DNA of 64,000 nucleotides, from contig VJWM01000025.1 of assembly GCA_010909165.1 (NCBI GenBank), forward strand, positions 2,170,001 to 2,234,000, written 5' to 3'. The translations under genes were made by a program, and so were the position numbers. The notes under the pieces were generated by a model, which had not been told where the DNA came from, searched no databases, and saw only the letters and a program-made list of their open reading frames with translations. Each line of letters starts with the position of its first letter. The stretch's first letter is position 1. Source of the DNA: Anthoceros angustus. Lineage: Eukaryota > Streptophyta > Anthocerotopsida > Anthocerotales > Anthocerotaceae. This document shows positions 47,735 through 61,377 of this stretch, in pieces.

Positions 47735-50700
47735 ATGATGTCCCCGAGGCTCATGTCCCCCAGGCACACTCCAGGCCGCTCCAGATTTGCACCACCCACT
47801 CCCACAAGAACAGGACAGGGCTCCAAGGTGCGGGTTGTGGCCCGAGTGCGGCCTTTCTTGGCATCGGAGATCGAAGGGGCGCAAGGGGCTCCTCAATCGT
47901 GTGTGACAGTGGTGAGAAGTGCTGATGATGGCGAGGTGGCTCTGCAAATTGCGGACTCCAAAACCAGGTGAAGTGGACATGAGGAAGAAAGGAAGGCTGG
48001 GGATTTCATGGCTTGATTGCCAACTGACGAGGAGGGGTGGGTGCGTGCAGCCGGGGTGAAACCTACAAGCTGGACATGTGCTATGGTGATCAGGCAAGGA
48101 CCGATGAGATTTTCCGTACCGAGTTGGAGCCCATGCTGCCAATTCTGTTTCGTGGGTGCAATTCAACGGTGTTTGCCTACGGTGCCACAGGCAGTGGCAA
48201 GACGTACACCATCCAGGTGAATTGAGCTCTCTTCTTCTTTCTTGGTTCTTTGAGTGGGCTGTTGCTGTTGGTAGGGTATCTCAGACACTTTCTTTGCCTC
48301 GGGATGGATTCAGGGAACTCCAGCCCGACCAGGGCTTATGCTGCTAGCTGTGGCGAAAATCCTGGAGGCAGCTGGAAGAGTGGAATGCAGTGTCAAAGTT
48401 GCATACTATGAGGTGTACATGGACCGGTGCTATGACTTATTGCAACCAAAGACAGAAGTATCTGTTTTGGAAGATCCAAGTGGCCGCATTCAGTTGCGTG
48501 GTCTTGCTCAGGCAGGTGTCAGCCCGAAGACAGTCTTGAGCACTGCATCAGTGGGTGGGGCTTATGAATTTCGTTTTGAACGCATATATTTTATGCTGAG
48601 CAGGTTGAAGTGAAGACCGTGGAGGAGTTCCAGGCGACTTTTGCAGATGGGTGTGCAAGGCGAAAAGTTGGACAAACAGGACTTAATGATGCTTCAAGCC
48701 GAAGCCATGGAGTTTTGATGGTTACTGTCTCCAGTGGGACTGATGGTTCGCGCACAGTTGGAAAGCTTAATATGATTGATCTGGCAGGTGAGGATCTGTT
48801 GTGTCGGTCTGTTAACTTGGCTGGAAGGATGCGTAGTTAGCTAGCTATAACTATTTCAGGTGATGTTTGCAGGAAATGAAGACAATCGTAGGTCAGGCAA
48901 TGAAGGTCTCCGCCTTCTTGAAAGCAGCAAGATCAATGCTTCTTTGTTTGCCCTATCCAATGTGATCAATGCACTCAATGCAAATGAGGCCCGAGTTCCG
49001 TACAGGGATAGCAAGCTGACTCGCATATTGCAAGACTCTTTGGGGGGTACAAGTCGGGCTATCATGATCGCATGCCTGGTATTGACAACATCTGCTGCTT
49101 GGGCGCCATTCTGGACCTGTTCACTTCTTGTTTGTGACAGGATGGCTATCTTAACTGCAGAACCCAGGTTCATACCAGGAAGCATCTCAAACTTTGAGCC
49201 TTGCCGCCAGGTCAAGGCAAATTGTCAACCACAACATTCTTGACGCAGAGAATGAGATCTTGGAGGCAGGACGAGAGGTGAACATGGAAGCAAAGCTGTT
49301 AGCTTGGAGAGAAGCTAAGGGGAAGACCCCGATCAAGTGCATTCCAGTATCCAGCCCTGTGCAGCCAAAAGGTCATTGTCCCTCTCCTGATAGAGGTCGC
49401 TCTGTCCGCACACTTGCTACTCCAAAGAAAAGGTCAGAGTTATCTCTCTTACCCCCTGAGGTTCCAGGATTGCTCCTGTGCAGCTGGCCACCATTTTGGC
49501 GGCTTTTATGCTCTTGTCATACCTATGAGCGAAGTCGCAATTGACAATATGTTGTGTGTAGATCCTTACTCTTTCCAGGACAACGTGATCCAGTACTGGT
49601 AAGCTTCAGTCAAGCATGTCAGGAAATAAAAGTTAAAGCAGTTCTCTTTCTGACAATGCTTTTGGTGTTTCTTCAGGGCACAGCTGAGGAGAGGAAAGAT
49701 GAGGCAGCACAGCCTGCTGCTGACCCGCCTGCTGATCAACTGTGCACCAAGTCAGGGAATGAGATTGCCGTTTTCCACGATGAAAGGGATCAAGAGCCCC
49801 AGGAAGATTCTAGTCAAGGGGCAATTGAGCTGCCACCCAAGCTGCCGTTCAATGGTACGCCTATACTTTCCTTGTATCCTCCTCTGCTGGATCGTGGTGG
49901 AGTACAGCTAACTGATGTTTGGAATCTGTTGCGCAGAGCAAGAAGCTGAAAAGGAGAACATGGTTCAGGAAGTACCAGCATGGACGACGCCCAACAGACT
50001 GCCAAGGACTCAAACCTCTCCACCTCTCAGCGAAAGGGTGCGTGAGATCAAGAACCAGCTAATCAATCTGTCCCCCAGGCATTTGGCTCCTTTGAAGCTG
50101 GAAAAGGCCGTCTCCACCATCAGTATGGATCCCCCCTTCTTGGGAACCTCTGTGGAGTGCAGCTCAGACACATTAAGTACACCCACGATCAAACAGAATC
50201 CCCTATTTGCTGGCACACCGCTTGAAGAATGGGACATAAGCAGCCGTGGCTGTGAGGTAAGCAGCGAATCAATGTTATCCTTTTCTCTGGTGCTTCTTTG
50301 TTCTATGCCTTGTCTATTCTACTAAATTGAAACGTGTAATCCGTAGAGAACATTGCTGGAGAAGTATCTTCATGTGCTCAACACTGCTACCAGGCAGGTT
50401 TCCTTGACTTTCCTTTTTCAGATTTCCACCTGACAGTCTTATTTCTCTTCTCCCGAGCAACGCATGCACATGCAGCAGTTTCCCTATCGTTTGCTTATTT
50501 CTGCTCTTCCTTTGTGTCCACAGGGATGAGTTGATGGCATTGAAGGTAAAAGCCGCGAACCGACTTGAGAATATAATGGTTTCTTCTTGAAACAGCCAGC
50601 ACGCGCTGAGCATGTGACAACTGTGTTCTTCCAGGGCATTGGGGAGAAACGAGCAAATCGTCTCCTAGAACTCCGTGCAGAACAACCGGAACCTATACAG

Positions 50701-50980
50701 GAGGTAAGCAAATTGCACTGCTGGCTTCATCGGCTCCTACATGTCAGCTTAGAGCGTTCCCTGACTTTCTGTTTTCTCCATTCCAACTGTCGCAGCTTGG
50801 GGATCTCGAGAAAATTGGATTGTCCCTCAAACAGGTAAAGGCCGTGTATCTTGTCAGTACTACCTTGCATCACATTTTGGGCACCTTCGGAAATGTGACA
50901 ATTGCGGGTCTGTTCCACAGGCTCGCAGGATTTTCATATCGAACGTGGCACGGAAACTGGAATCGCATGCAAAGTTTTAA
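47735..50980 (+). CDS. Kinesin-10 (KIF22/Kid-type) with C-terminal helix-hairpin-helix
   Basis: Microtubule motor of the chromokinesin family. Fourteen exons: 47735-47967, 48051-48216, 48314-48511, 48604-48787, 48873-49078, 49161-49432, 49562-49598, 49677-49854, 49937-50256, 50347-50393, 50524-50545, 50635-50703, 50796-50834 and 50921-50980, giving 676 aa. Motor motifs are [12 protein letters not shown]-loop [10 protein letters not shown] (from residue 122), switch I NDASSRSH, switch II DLAGNE and [18 protein letters not shown], then the neck [15 protein letters not shown]. The C-terminus has [19 protein letters not shown] and [13 protein letters not shown], the helix-hairpin-helix DNA-binding element of KIF22. 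Two introns (after 48511 and 50393) appear to use GC donors, both CAG/GCAGGT. Confidence 0.92.
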
Positions 50981-51176
50981 GCTAGAAATACCAAAAAGCT
51001 GCGTTTGTGTAAAAGTATTTACTATTAATCAAATGAATGAAAAAATATAAGCCGACCAGGTTTTCTTGAATAGCTTGTCCAGGATGCATACGGTTAGACG
51101 ACATGCATCAGAGAAAAAGAAAGCATGCATTTGCAAGTACTGATTCAGATGCGAACTCCAGACAGTGTTTTACACT

Positions 51177-52527
51177 TCAGGTTGGAACGACTTCTTCCAA
51201 GGCCTTCCACAGCGCCGGGTCATTGAAATTCTTTACGATGAGTGAAGCTCCAGCGTCCAGAAGAACTGACTCAGGATTGCCTGTAGTCAGGCCTACCACA
51301 GCAAGGCCTGCTGCAACTGCGGCTTTCAGTCCAGAGGGAGAATCCTGCAGGGGAAGCAAGGGCAGTAAGTAACACGACAGCACTGTTACAAGTTTTCAAA
51401 GACCTGAGTTTTTGTACAAAGGGACGTGACCCGGATTTGAAACCTCATGAAGAAAACAACAAGCTCCTCTTACCTCCAGAGCAAAAGCCTCATCAGCCGA
51501 GACGCCAAAATGGTTCAACGCCTTCAAGTACGGGTCAGGGAAAGGCTTCACATGTTCGCAATCATCACCAATCACCACAAGCTGGAAAAAATCAGAGAGA
51601 CCCGCTGCTGCGATCATCTGCTTCGCATTTTCACTTGGTGCATTTGTGACAGCAGCACGAAATAGCCCATGCTCTTCAACCCACTTCCGCAGCCTGTCAA
51701 GACCTTCCACTGGCTTCAAACTCTCGGCTGCAAGCCTGTAAAAGAGATCAACAAAAATTAGACGATCACTTTTTCTAGACAATGGACGTTTCTAGACAAT
51801 GAACGGTGACTCGCCCACTGCAAAGCTTGCATAGGAAAAGAAGCTCACACCTGCGGAAGTAAACCTCCTTCCCATCCAGGAACTTCTCTTTCTTCGCTTC
51901 ATCCCAGTCAGGAAACAAGGCAGCACCAATATCACTGTTGTGCTTGCCGGTGATATACTTGAGGTAGAAATCATGGTCTATGGGAACTCCACCTTGGAAC
52001 CCAATCTGCCATTGCACGATAAACAATTACAAAGGTTCCGTGCCATGCATGCTACTTACTATCCCTTCATCCCTGAACGCCATCAAGCATAACCTAGGCG
52101 GGAGTGAAAGCAAGCCTCGTATATAAGGACAAAAGAGGGAAGGTAACCTGCAGCAAGGTGTCCTGGAAAGCCTTGAAATGAATCGGATCGGAGTCCACCA
52201 GAGTCCCATCCACATCAAACAAAACTGCCCGCAACTTCTTCACGGGGGGGAGCGGTGAACCCATAGTTGCTGTATGTTACAGACCCACAAACACTCAGCT
52301 AACCATGTGATGCAGCAGACGACATCCAAGTAAGAAGACAGGTATGAAAAGCAAACTGCATGCATACCACTGCCTTCTGTTACTGAAGAGAAGCAGGCAG
52401 CCCTTTGGGCACGAACCCTTTTAGCAGTCTCTTCAGCCCTCTGTGCACGAACCCTTCCACCAGCGGGACCGACGCTGCTGCAAGCACGAAACCGCAGAAA
52501 CCGCTCGGATGGAAGGGCTAACAGCAT
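51177..52527 (-). CDS. HAD sugar-phosphatase Sgpp-like, probably plastid-targeted
   Basis: Haloacid dehalogenase phosphatase like Arabidopsis Sgpp, which acts on small sugar phosphates. Exons 52527-52368, 52269-52148, 52005-51851, 51735-51474 and 51344-51177 give 288 aa. Nucleophile motif I is LFDVDGTLVDSDP. Family blocks follow: GGVPIDHDFYLKYITGKHNS, motif II AAVTNAPSENAKQM, motif III lysine in CEHVKPFPDPYLKAL, and DSPSGLKAAVAAGLAVVGLT. The first exon (MLLALPSERFLRFRACSSVG) is Arg, Ser and Ala rich with few acids at its start. It splices in phase ahead of MGSPLPPVKKL, giving a likely transit peptide. A shorter cytosolic form could start at 52264 (233 aa). It converges on the kinesin gene with 196 bp between stops. 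Confidence 0.88.
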
Positions 52528-52559
52528 GCTCCCACCTAATTCTTCACCACACAAATACC

Positions 52560-55500
52560 GTCAGCAAATGTGCATGACAGCTGAGGGGCTTCGCCATAGT
52601 TTCCAGCCGCCAGGTGCTCTTAGGGTTACCAACCTTCTGTGGCGGATCGGATGAGAAGCATGTGGCGGCCGGCAAATGACATACAGCCTACAACTATAGG
52701 GCACTGGATCAGCCCTCCTGTCACTTTCAGCTTGAAACATCAGATGACTTGGAATAGTTGGGATATCCCCATGTTTCCCCTTCAGGAAGGTCGATTGCAA
52801 TTCAGAGGACTTGAGTTTGGCCATGAGTTTCAGCTACGTTAAGCCTCGCCCCAACGACCTCCTGTCCTGAAAATGCCTAATCTCTGCAGGCAAGCGTCCG
52901 GGGACCCACGATAACATCGACGCAAGTACCTCCAGCCGCTTGTGGAGCTTTCAATGCACGCAATGAGTGACATATGAGGGAGCGAGATATTTGTCCTGAA
53001 TCACTCTTATTGGTGTGAAACCGACTCACCGGTTTACCAAAACATAGATACTTCAAAGCTGGACTAGACCTACGTACATAACCCCGGACATGTTTTTTTT
53101 GGAATCCTAGTCTATAGGCATCATTCAAGGTCACGAGTACATATATCCATCGTAATTCACCGCAATTTTCTTGGTTCACTTGGAACTTCTTTATCACTCG
53201 GCTCCACCAGTAGCATTAGTTAAAGGAGTAGATCTCATTATGGATCCTTGGACTCTTGCCTAGGTGAATTAGTATTTTGAGAGTGAAGATTGGGGTGAGG
53301 CTTAACCAATTTAGACGAGTTCCTTTTATTTAATTATAATTAATTAAATACAAATAAATTACCCTATTCTTGTACAATTCTTTTCTTCAAAAAAATCGAG
53401 GTCAATCAAGTCGGAGTCTCTTACAACCATGCTTGTCATGGTGGCAATCGTAGCGAGTTGTAAACTCTAACGTGTTGGTTGGTGACAACATTCCCTTGAA
53501 AAAGTTGGAGCTCCAATCTTGGTGCGTTGTAACTTATTATTCTTGGACACACAATACATTTTAACCATGGCTACCTTACGCCGCTTCTTTGAAGCGGCCA
53601 TGCTAAACTTTAACCAACTACCATTCTAGTTATAGTAACTATTCGTTTGCAGTGCTTCAACCAGCATGTGTCCCGGCCGTTTAAATCTTTTTTTCATGAA
53701 ATCACGGCTCATTTATATTAGAAAAGTAAAAGACCAAGAGAATACAAAATAAAACCTTTGAAAGCCAGCTTGAAACTAGAAGTTCAAATACTAGTCTTGC
53801 AGCATAATGAATGACTGAGATCCGCAAAAGCCACGTTTTCTCTAAATTGAGTGCATTTCAGTAGCGAATGTTGTCCTACATGGAAGCCAAAAGGCTCAAT
53901 AATAAGGTCTCCATCTACTAGATATTTTATTTGTATTAGGGTTGTTGCCGAGAGCTCACTACCAATGTTCTATCGGTTGTTCTTCTCATCCCACTGAGAA
54001 AGCTGCATCAGTTTAATTTGCTAGAGATCACGATTGGAGAAGGTTGTCTTGATCAAACCTTGCAGGATGCTTCCATCATCCGGTTGGAGCCGCGAGGTGA
54101 GTATGTTGAAGAAGAAATCGCGTCTGTTCCACAAACTGATGCGGACCCCAACACGTATCACCGTTACGTGCCTTGGCCAATTTCCAAGTAACAAGCTGTT
54201 CAATTCTTGTGCACCAATTTGTGATATTGGAGAAACACGAAGAGCCTCAGGGACTTGAGCAAAGAGATGATTTTATGTGCTGCCACATCGATCAAGCAAT
54301 CCAGTTCTGCATGAAGGCTGAAGAGCTCCGCCAGGTCATCGTAAAGAGTCACAAAATCTTGCCCGTCTATGAGGTGTGGTTCTAATATCTCCTCCTTCCT
54401 CTTCGAAACCTAAGGATAAGCACAACACGCTGTGCATGACCAGTTTTCCAATTCTCGCTTAGTCTTTGCAAGATCAAAAGGTTCATCTTCAATTACAAAT
54501 GAGTGAACATGTATTTTTCTTCGCAGAGTTGTATTTTAACTATGCTCACTGGTTTTTGAAAAGCATGCTAAATTTGGAAAGCCAAAGAAGAACTCCATGA
54601 GACCCATTTATCCTATGAGATCTCGTGTTCTATACTTACTTGGATCATTGTATGCCTCTGAGCCATATTTTCATGCACAAAGTTCTTTATTACTATCATC
54701 TTTTTTTATCGATGAATGGAGCGAATTTGAGCTCAAATAGAACATCAGCTAGACATAGCTTGAGTCGCATTTTAGAGGCTTGTCATGGTCATAGACTTAT
54801 AAAAGCGTATTCATGTAGAAGTGATACTGAGGTAAAAGTAAATGTATTTGGAACCAAGTGAAATAAGATTAGAGGTTAAGATTTTTAGCTTTTATACAGG
54901 AGAAGAAGCCGCTCTATCATTAGCTATAAGTTGCTCGTTTGGAGAATCAATTTTAGCAATAATTCGCCAAAGGACGATAAGTGCTTGGAAGTTCCAGCCA
55001 TTAGTGACGTCTGTGACTCAGAGGCGATGGTTGCGTCCTCTAGCGAGCGCTTCAAATTTGGAGATAACTGTGCTTCAGGTACTCCGGAACATTGTTTAAT
55101 CTCTTCGACAACTTTGGTGCTGCAAGCTGATAGAAATTATAGTTTTTATTATTCAAAATGCACCATCTCCGTTTGTTCCAAAACTTGGAAGTTTGAATCA
55201 GGATGTTGCCGACTTCACTGAAAACATTATCGTTTGGTGGAAGAGGAAACCGTACGGCGCACGACTACAGGATACATATATGTCTTGATGTGCATTCTCC
55301 GGGCAGTATGACCCTCCGTATTTACCAGGGCTTTCATTGCAACCCTTCACGGGTGCTTCAAACCCAAAGCGCGCAAATCCTTAGCCCGCAGTTGTTCGAC
55401 AAGTAATCGACAATGGCAAAATGCATATAAAACTTGAACTCTCCTTTCAACCCACGTCTTCAATATATGGAGGAAGGCATGGTATTCTCCTTTGCTTTTA

Positions 55501-55560
55501 GTTCACCAAAATTCATAAAATCCTTTCACATGGGAAAACAAGAAAAAAACCTCAAGTCTT
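52560..55560. other. AT-rich interval without a recognised gene
   Basis: Mostly AT-rich. A GC-moderate frame near 54,030-54,190 (+) reads ASIIRLEPRGEYVEEEIASV without a family match, and nothing around it extends it. Possibly an old gene or element fragment. No repeats with clear ends are seen. Confidence 0.5.
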
Positions 55561-55789
55561 TAATGAAAACAGCCCACACATTCCCTCCTACAGATTTATA
55601 GCTATCACCAGCTACCTGGGTATGCAGCGAACTTTGCATGGGTGATCCTTCCAAAGTGGTAGTGCGATGCAGAATCTATATTTGGATGCAAGTCGAAAGG
55701 ACAAGGACGATAGTTTCGTGTCTGGGGAGAAAAGGGGATCTCATAAAAACTCGTGGGTGGGGACAGGAGGAAATAATTTGAAAAGTGGT

Positions 55790-57191
55790 AGCGGTGCTGG
55801 AAGTGCGGATCCAGAGAGGCCGAGCCTGAGCCTGAGCCAGAGGCCGAAGAAGCGCGGCCACCAATATTTTTCATTTTCATAATTCGGGATCGAGAGCGCG
55901 ATCGGTCGCTGCAGCTGCCACTACGAGCAACGGCTAAAGCAAACCATCTTCGCGCAGCACCTCGACGCCGCGCAGCGCAAGGCCAGCAGCAGCGGGAGGC
56001 ATCGCATCGCATCCCATCGCAACGCAACAGCGCAGGCTCAGGCCAGCAAGGGAGGGAGGGAGGGAGGGAGGCAGGGCGAGGAGCAGCAGCAGCAGCAGCG
56101 GCGGCGGCAGATCAGTGTCCCGCCATCTCCAGGCAGCGGCACCGCCTGCCGCCATTCGAGATTGGCGGCGGAGAAGCAGCAGGCTCCCGGGAGGCAGGGG
56201 AGCGGTAGGAGAGGCGGGGCGGCCGGCCGCAGCTCCTGGGGCTGCCGTCGGATTGGCGGAGGCAGGGGATCCGCATTCGCGGCCCTGCCCGGCCGGGATT
56301 CCGGATTTTGAATGCAGGCTGGAGGAGGTTGGGATTGGATTAGATTGGATTCGAGGGCGGCGAGGAGGCGCCTGGGCCCGGATTGGGAGGCCGGGGCGGG
56401 GCGGGGCGGTGCAGGGGATGTGTGGCCAGCCGGCCGCGGAATCGCGCAGGAGCCGGAGCCGGAGCCATGCCCGTTGCCAGGTGCTTGCCACCCCAACCCC
56501 GCCTCTGTTTTCCAATCCTCCGTCTGATTCTGTCCGTGACAGGCGTCCCCGTTCCGGGTGCGGGCTTGCAACTGCGTCCGGGAGGAATGGTAGGGGCGGG
56601 CATCCTGCAGCTGCAACTCGTGAGCAGCACGGCGAGCTGCGGCGGCTGCCGATGCCGATGCCGCTGCCGATGCTGCCGCCGCTGCCTGCGGTTATGCCTG
56701 GACCGGGGGCTGCCGACCCGGGGGATGTTGCGCATTCTCGATGGTCCTGACCTAATCGCACCGCTTGTGAGTCGCTTGTGAGGGGCGGTGTGGTGGAGGC
56801 AGAGTCCTGGGAGCAGCTGGTTTAGGTTTTTGGTTTGTTAGTGGGGTGTGGAGATGGTGGGGGTGGCAGGAGGTTTGTGCGGCTGCCTTGCTTCGCGTCT
56901 GATTTTTAGCATGGCGGTCTTGCAGGTGCTCAAGATTCGGTGACATTTCGCTGGCGGTGGTAGAGGAGAGTTAGGATTTGCAACAGAGATCTCGGTGGTC
57001 GTGGTGGTGCTGGCGAGGGAGGCAGAGGATGCCAACAGTCTCGTAGCTATTGGATGTCGATGGAATGCCTGAGAAGAAGCTGATAGCATGGGTCTTGCCC
57101 GTGACACAGAAAGAGCTGCTGGCACAGGCACCTCCCCGTCTGGCAAGAGCAAGTCACATGTGGTACGGCGTTATTTGGAGAGGGTGTGCAG
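55790..57191. other. GC-rich region upstream of the AMBRA1-like gene
   Basis: Strongly GC- and CpG-rich from 55,800 to 56,750, with long but compositionally driven frames on both strands (Pro, Ala, Gly, Arg rich). A GGGAGG run lies at 56,050. Most likely the promoter and a long leader, perhaps with a 5'-UTR intron, of the gene starting at 57,192. Confidence 0.5.
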
Positions 57192-60100
57192 ATGCCTCGG
57201 TTTTCACGTCCTGTTGCTTCCCAGGTAGAATCGTGTTTGCCTGGACACGATGTAGGATGTCTGAAGTCGTGGTGGGTGCAGGGAGAGAATGTGTTGCGGC
57301 TTCTGGCATGGAGAGAGATATCTCCGACAGTGAAGCGGCCCCTTAAGCGGTTGTGGGGAGATGCAGCGGCATGGAGTGTGGATTGTAGGGGATCCATGCG
57401 AGAAGGGACAGATGCTAGGCTTGGACTTATATCCTGGTATGCGCCTGTTTCTTTTGCCGGTCTGGAGAGTCTGGCTCTCCCTTTGCCTGCAGCCTGAGTG
57501 AAGGCTTTGCTTGGGAATATGTAAAGGTGGATGGAACCACCTAGCGGCTGACAGCTCTCCTACTAAGCAAGGTTATTCTTTCAGGTTGGAGGCTGAGTCG
57601 TTGAGGCACTGCACAGCCAAGTATTGCCCCTTGCAACCAGCTCCTAGGTCGACTATTGCAGCAGCTTTCAGCCCTGATGGGAATACCCTAGCATCAACCC
57701 AGTAAGCATCTGGTCCCTTTCTGTGGCTGGGCCCTCGCCTGCACGAGCTGCCATACGTGTTTGTTACTCACATTTTGTGATCTGCTTGGTCTGCTGTGCA
57801 GCGGAGACCACACTGTGAAAATCATATGTTGCAGAACGGGGCACTGTTTGAAGGTCCTGAGTGGCCACAGGCGTACACCTTGGGTGGTGGGTAGCAGTTC
57901 ACTGCCTGTCGTTACTTAAGTAGTCATGCCTGTACTGAATGCCTTCCATCGAGCAACCTAGTACTCCTTGCACCTAGTAGGATTGTGCGCTACGGATGCA
58001 TACTGTTTCTAAGTAACACGGTTACTGTCCAGGTACGATTTCATCCCAGCAGTTCTGATGTGATTGCAAGCGGGAGTCTGGACAATGAAGTTCGGCTATG
58101 GGATGCGAACAGAGTTGAATGTTTTAGTTCTCACGACTTCTGTGAGCCCTACATGCTCTAGTGTTCCCTATTGATTTGGCAACTGTGTGATCGCATACAA
58201 GCTGACTGATCACTCGTGTATCTCTGTCACAGACCGACCAATTGCCTCCCTTGCATTTCATGCTCAAGGAGATCTTTTGGCTGTGGCTTCTGGACACAAG
58301 GTAGAGAGTGGGAACCTTTTGCTGCACATTTCACCTGATAAGGTTGCAAGCTTGACACGAGGGCGTCATCTTAGCCTAACACTCTTGGCTGCAGTTGTAT
58401 ATATGGCAGTACACCAAGGATGGGGCTGCTTCAAATCCTATTATTGTGCTTCGCACCAGACGGTCTCTTCGAGCGGTTCACTTTCATCCCCATGCAGCAC
58501 CCCTGCTGTTAACTGCTGAGGTACATTCATTTGGCACCTTGAGCTCTATTTGCTTTTCTTCCTATTATCGTGTGGCGTGGAATAAGACCTTAGTAGAACT
58601 TGGATGTTTTGTGCAGGTCAATGAGCTGGACTCCCCTGATTGTCCTATGACGCTTGCCACTACACGGGGATATTTGCATTATGCTCCTCCAGCAATACAT
58701 TTTTCCATGAACCCTAAATATGCCAAGACGAAGGACTCTGCATCGCCGTCTGATCCTCTGCAAGCTGGTGCAACCTGCACAACAAATGCCCAACCCTCCG
58801 GTCCTGTCCCAAACTGGCTCTGGCAAGGATTTGGGGATGGTGTTCTACCTGTGGGTCCGTCTGAGTCGTCAGCTGCGCAGCCACCCTTGGACGCACAAGG
58901 CGCAGAATTATTTAATGTTGCTGTGAACAACTTGATTCGAGATGCCAGTGTACAATTGCTACCTGATCAGTATTCGACTCAAGTGCCCATGGATGTTTCT
59001 CCCAGAGTATCTGATGAGGAGTTTGATGATCTGGCAATGATTGCGGATGAGGTTGATATGAATGGCGGTGACAGTAACATGCTCATGGCTGAGGCCTCCA
59101 ACATAGAGGAATCAGGCGATAATGGATTGTCACGAGCACAGGCGGACTTGTCACATGCAAGAGAAGGACAGGATTTGGCTGGAGACCCAGGCAGAAGCAG
59201 CCCTACAGTTGTTGGAGCGCCCTGGGACCCTGCTGGGCCTCTTTTGCTTCCACCTTCTGCTCCACAGGCTGACGAGTTTGAGGTTGGACCAAGTACAAGG
59301 GTACCCATTATTCCAGTTGCTCACAGGCAGGTTGATGCTAGAGGATCTGGGCCAGGACCAGGCATCTGGCCGGTTAACGCGTTTGCCAATCTCACTCCAC
59401 AGGGGGTCACTGGATTTGGTCCTCAACTGCAGCAATTTCTACCAGTTGGGGACTACACAGGTTGGGAGCTACCATTCTTGCAAGGCTGGGTCCAAGGCCA
59501 GGCACAAGCAGGATTAGGTCAGCAGGCTGTACCAAATCCTACGGAGCTCAGAGTCTCGCAGCCACAGCAGCAGCAATTAGCGACGGTTGCTATGGCAGCC
59601 ATGACTGCTGCAAGGGCTGCAGCAAGGAACATAGCTGCTGCTGGGGTAGGTCTGGCTACTGGTGGGCTGGTAGCTGGGGCACCGAGCAGTGCGGGTGCAT
59701 CTATACGGATCAATGTCACCCAAGGAAACAGAGGAGGAAATGTTCCCACCTTGGGTGTGGCTGAGGCGGCTGCTGCCCAAGCTGCAGCTTTGGCGGCAGC
59801 AGCAGCAGCAGAGGTCCCCTGTACAGTAAAACTTAAGATCTGGCCGCATGACATAAAGAGACCAAGTGCACTTCTTGATCCAGTAACTTGTCGCTTAACT
59901 ATCCCCCATGCTGTCTTATGCAGGTGAGTGAATCACATCTCAGTTTTGGAAGTCCTGTGTATGTAATCATGCATCCTGTGTCTTTCTCCACGGCAGAGGG
60001 CAACCTCATCTAGGATGGTTGGAGGAGGTTGATCATGCCTAGTTATGTTGTTTGTTGACAAGCGTCATCGGAGCAGTGAGAGTTGCATGTGTTTCTGCAG

Positions 60101-61377
60101 CATGTCATTGATCTCTTTGTCCTGTTTGCTGAGCAGTGAAATGGGTGCACATTTTTCGCCATGTGGGCGTTTTTTGGCTGCTTGCGTGGCATGTGTTTTA
60201 CCACTCATGGAGCCTGAGACCCAATCATCGAGGGCAAATGTAGTTGGTTCACCTGATGCAGCCTCTGCTCAGTCTCCCACACAGCATCCAATTTCTGCGC
60301 AACAAGTTATTTACGAGCTTCGTGTCTATTCCCTCGAAGAGGCAACGTGAGTTTGTAGAGTCATGCCGTCTTTTTTTGGAGGTGGCAGTGAATTGCCTCT
60401 TCAGGTTGCAAGTTACTAATGTGAGAGACCTGCTTTTGCTGATTGTTACCGTACCTCTTTGATGTCATTGCCAGGTTTGGACAGGTACTGGCCTCACGAG
60501 CAGTTCGAGCCGCTCACTGTTTGACATCCATTCAGGTAGCTGGTTAAGCTCATTGCACGAGCCACTGGCAAATGAGATTCTGTCGCTGTGTGTTGCCTCT
60601 GGTTTTGTGTGCAGCCACTAAACTGGAACTGCTTTGGATTGGATTTTGTTTGCAGTTCTCCCCTACTTCTGCCCACATCCTCCTCGCTTATGGTCGCCGA
60701 CACAACTCACTTCTACGAAGTTTTGTCGTTGATGGAAACTCAACTATCCCAGTTTACACTATTCTGGAGGTGCACACCAGATCAATAAACTATCGTTGTG
60801 TGTGTGATCCCTGACCATATGTGCCCGGAGAAATGAATGTTGTATGAGTGAGAGCGCAGATAATAGAACTCAAGACGTAGATGGAAATGTTGGTGCAGGT
60901 ATATCGAGTTTCAGACATGGAATTGGTCCGAGTACTTCCGAGTGCAGAGGATGAAGTAAATGTGGCCTGTTTCCATCCACGAGTTGGAGGTGGACTTGTG
61001 TACGGCACAAAGGTATGGTGGTAGTAATATGCGTAGGCCTATACCTCGTGCCTGATTTGTGTCAGTCAGGAGTAAAGCCGACAACTGATTTCTTGCCCTC
61101 TTGACTATTGTAGGAAGGTAAGCTGCGAATTCTACGGCATGATCGGACACCGAGACATCCTAATGCTAGCAGCAGAAGTCTAGAAGATGAACTACTTGAG
61201 GTGAAACTTTCTGACCTGCTTTTGACAACACTGGCACTTGCACACACATCCCATAACACGTAGTCAGCATCGCGTTCCGGTCCTGACTGTTGTTGTTGCG
61301 GTCTCTTGCAGGCTGAAACATCTGATCCTCTGAGCTTCGGAATGGTTCCAAACCATGTCATCGCCACTCAGGGATGA
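57192..61377 (+). CDS. AMBRA1-like WD40 protein
   Basis: Plant counterpart of AMBRA1, a DCAF-type WD40 substrate receptor linked to CUL4-DDB1 ligases and autophagy. Thirteen coding exons: 57192-57436, 57585-57701, 57802-57886, 58033-58141, 58233-58300, 58395-58520, 58617-59923, 60137-60346, 60475-60535, 60656-60769, 60899-61012, 61114-61200 and 61312-61377, giving 902 aa. N-terminal WD repeats read STIAAAFSPDGNTLAST, GDHTVKIICCRTGHCLKVLS, GHRRTPWVVRFHPSSSDVI, SGSLDNEVRLWDANRVE and RPIASLAFHAQGDLLAVASG, then SLRAVHFHPHAAPLLLTAEV. A long low-complexity linker follows (Gln and Ala runs near its end). The C-terminal repeats include GAHFSPCGRFLAACVACV, FGQVLASRAVRAAHCLTSIQ and a final GLVYGTKEGKLRILRHDR. 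The start Met is the first in an exon open from a stop near 57,100. Confidence 0.9.

Noticed and set aside
55934-56761. A 275-codon frame on the minus strand and overlapping frames on the plus strand
   Set aside because: The region is extremely GC-rich. The predicted peptides are Pro/Ala/Arg/Gly low complexity with no conserved motif.
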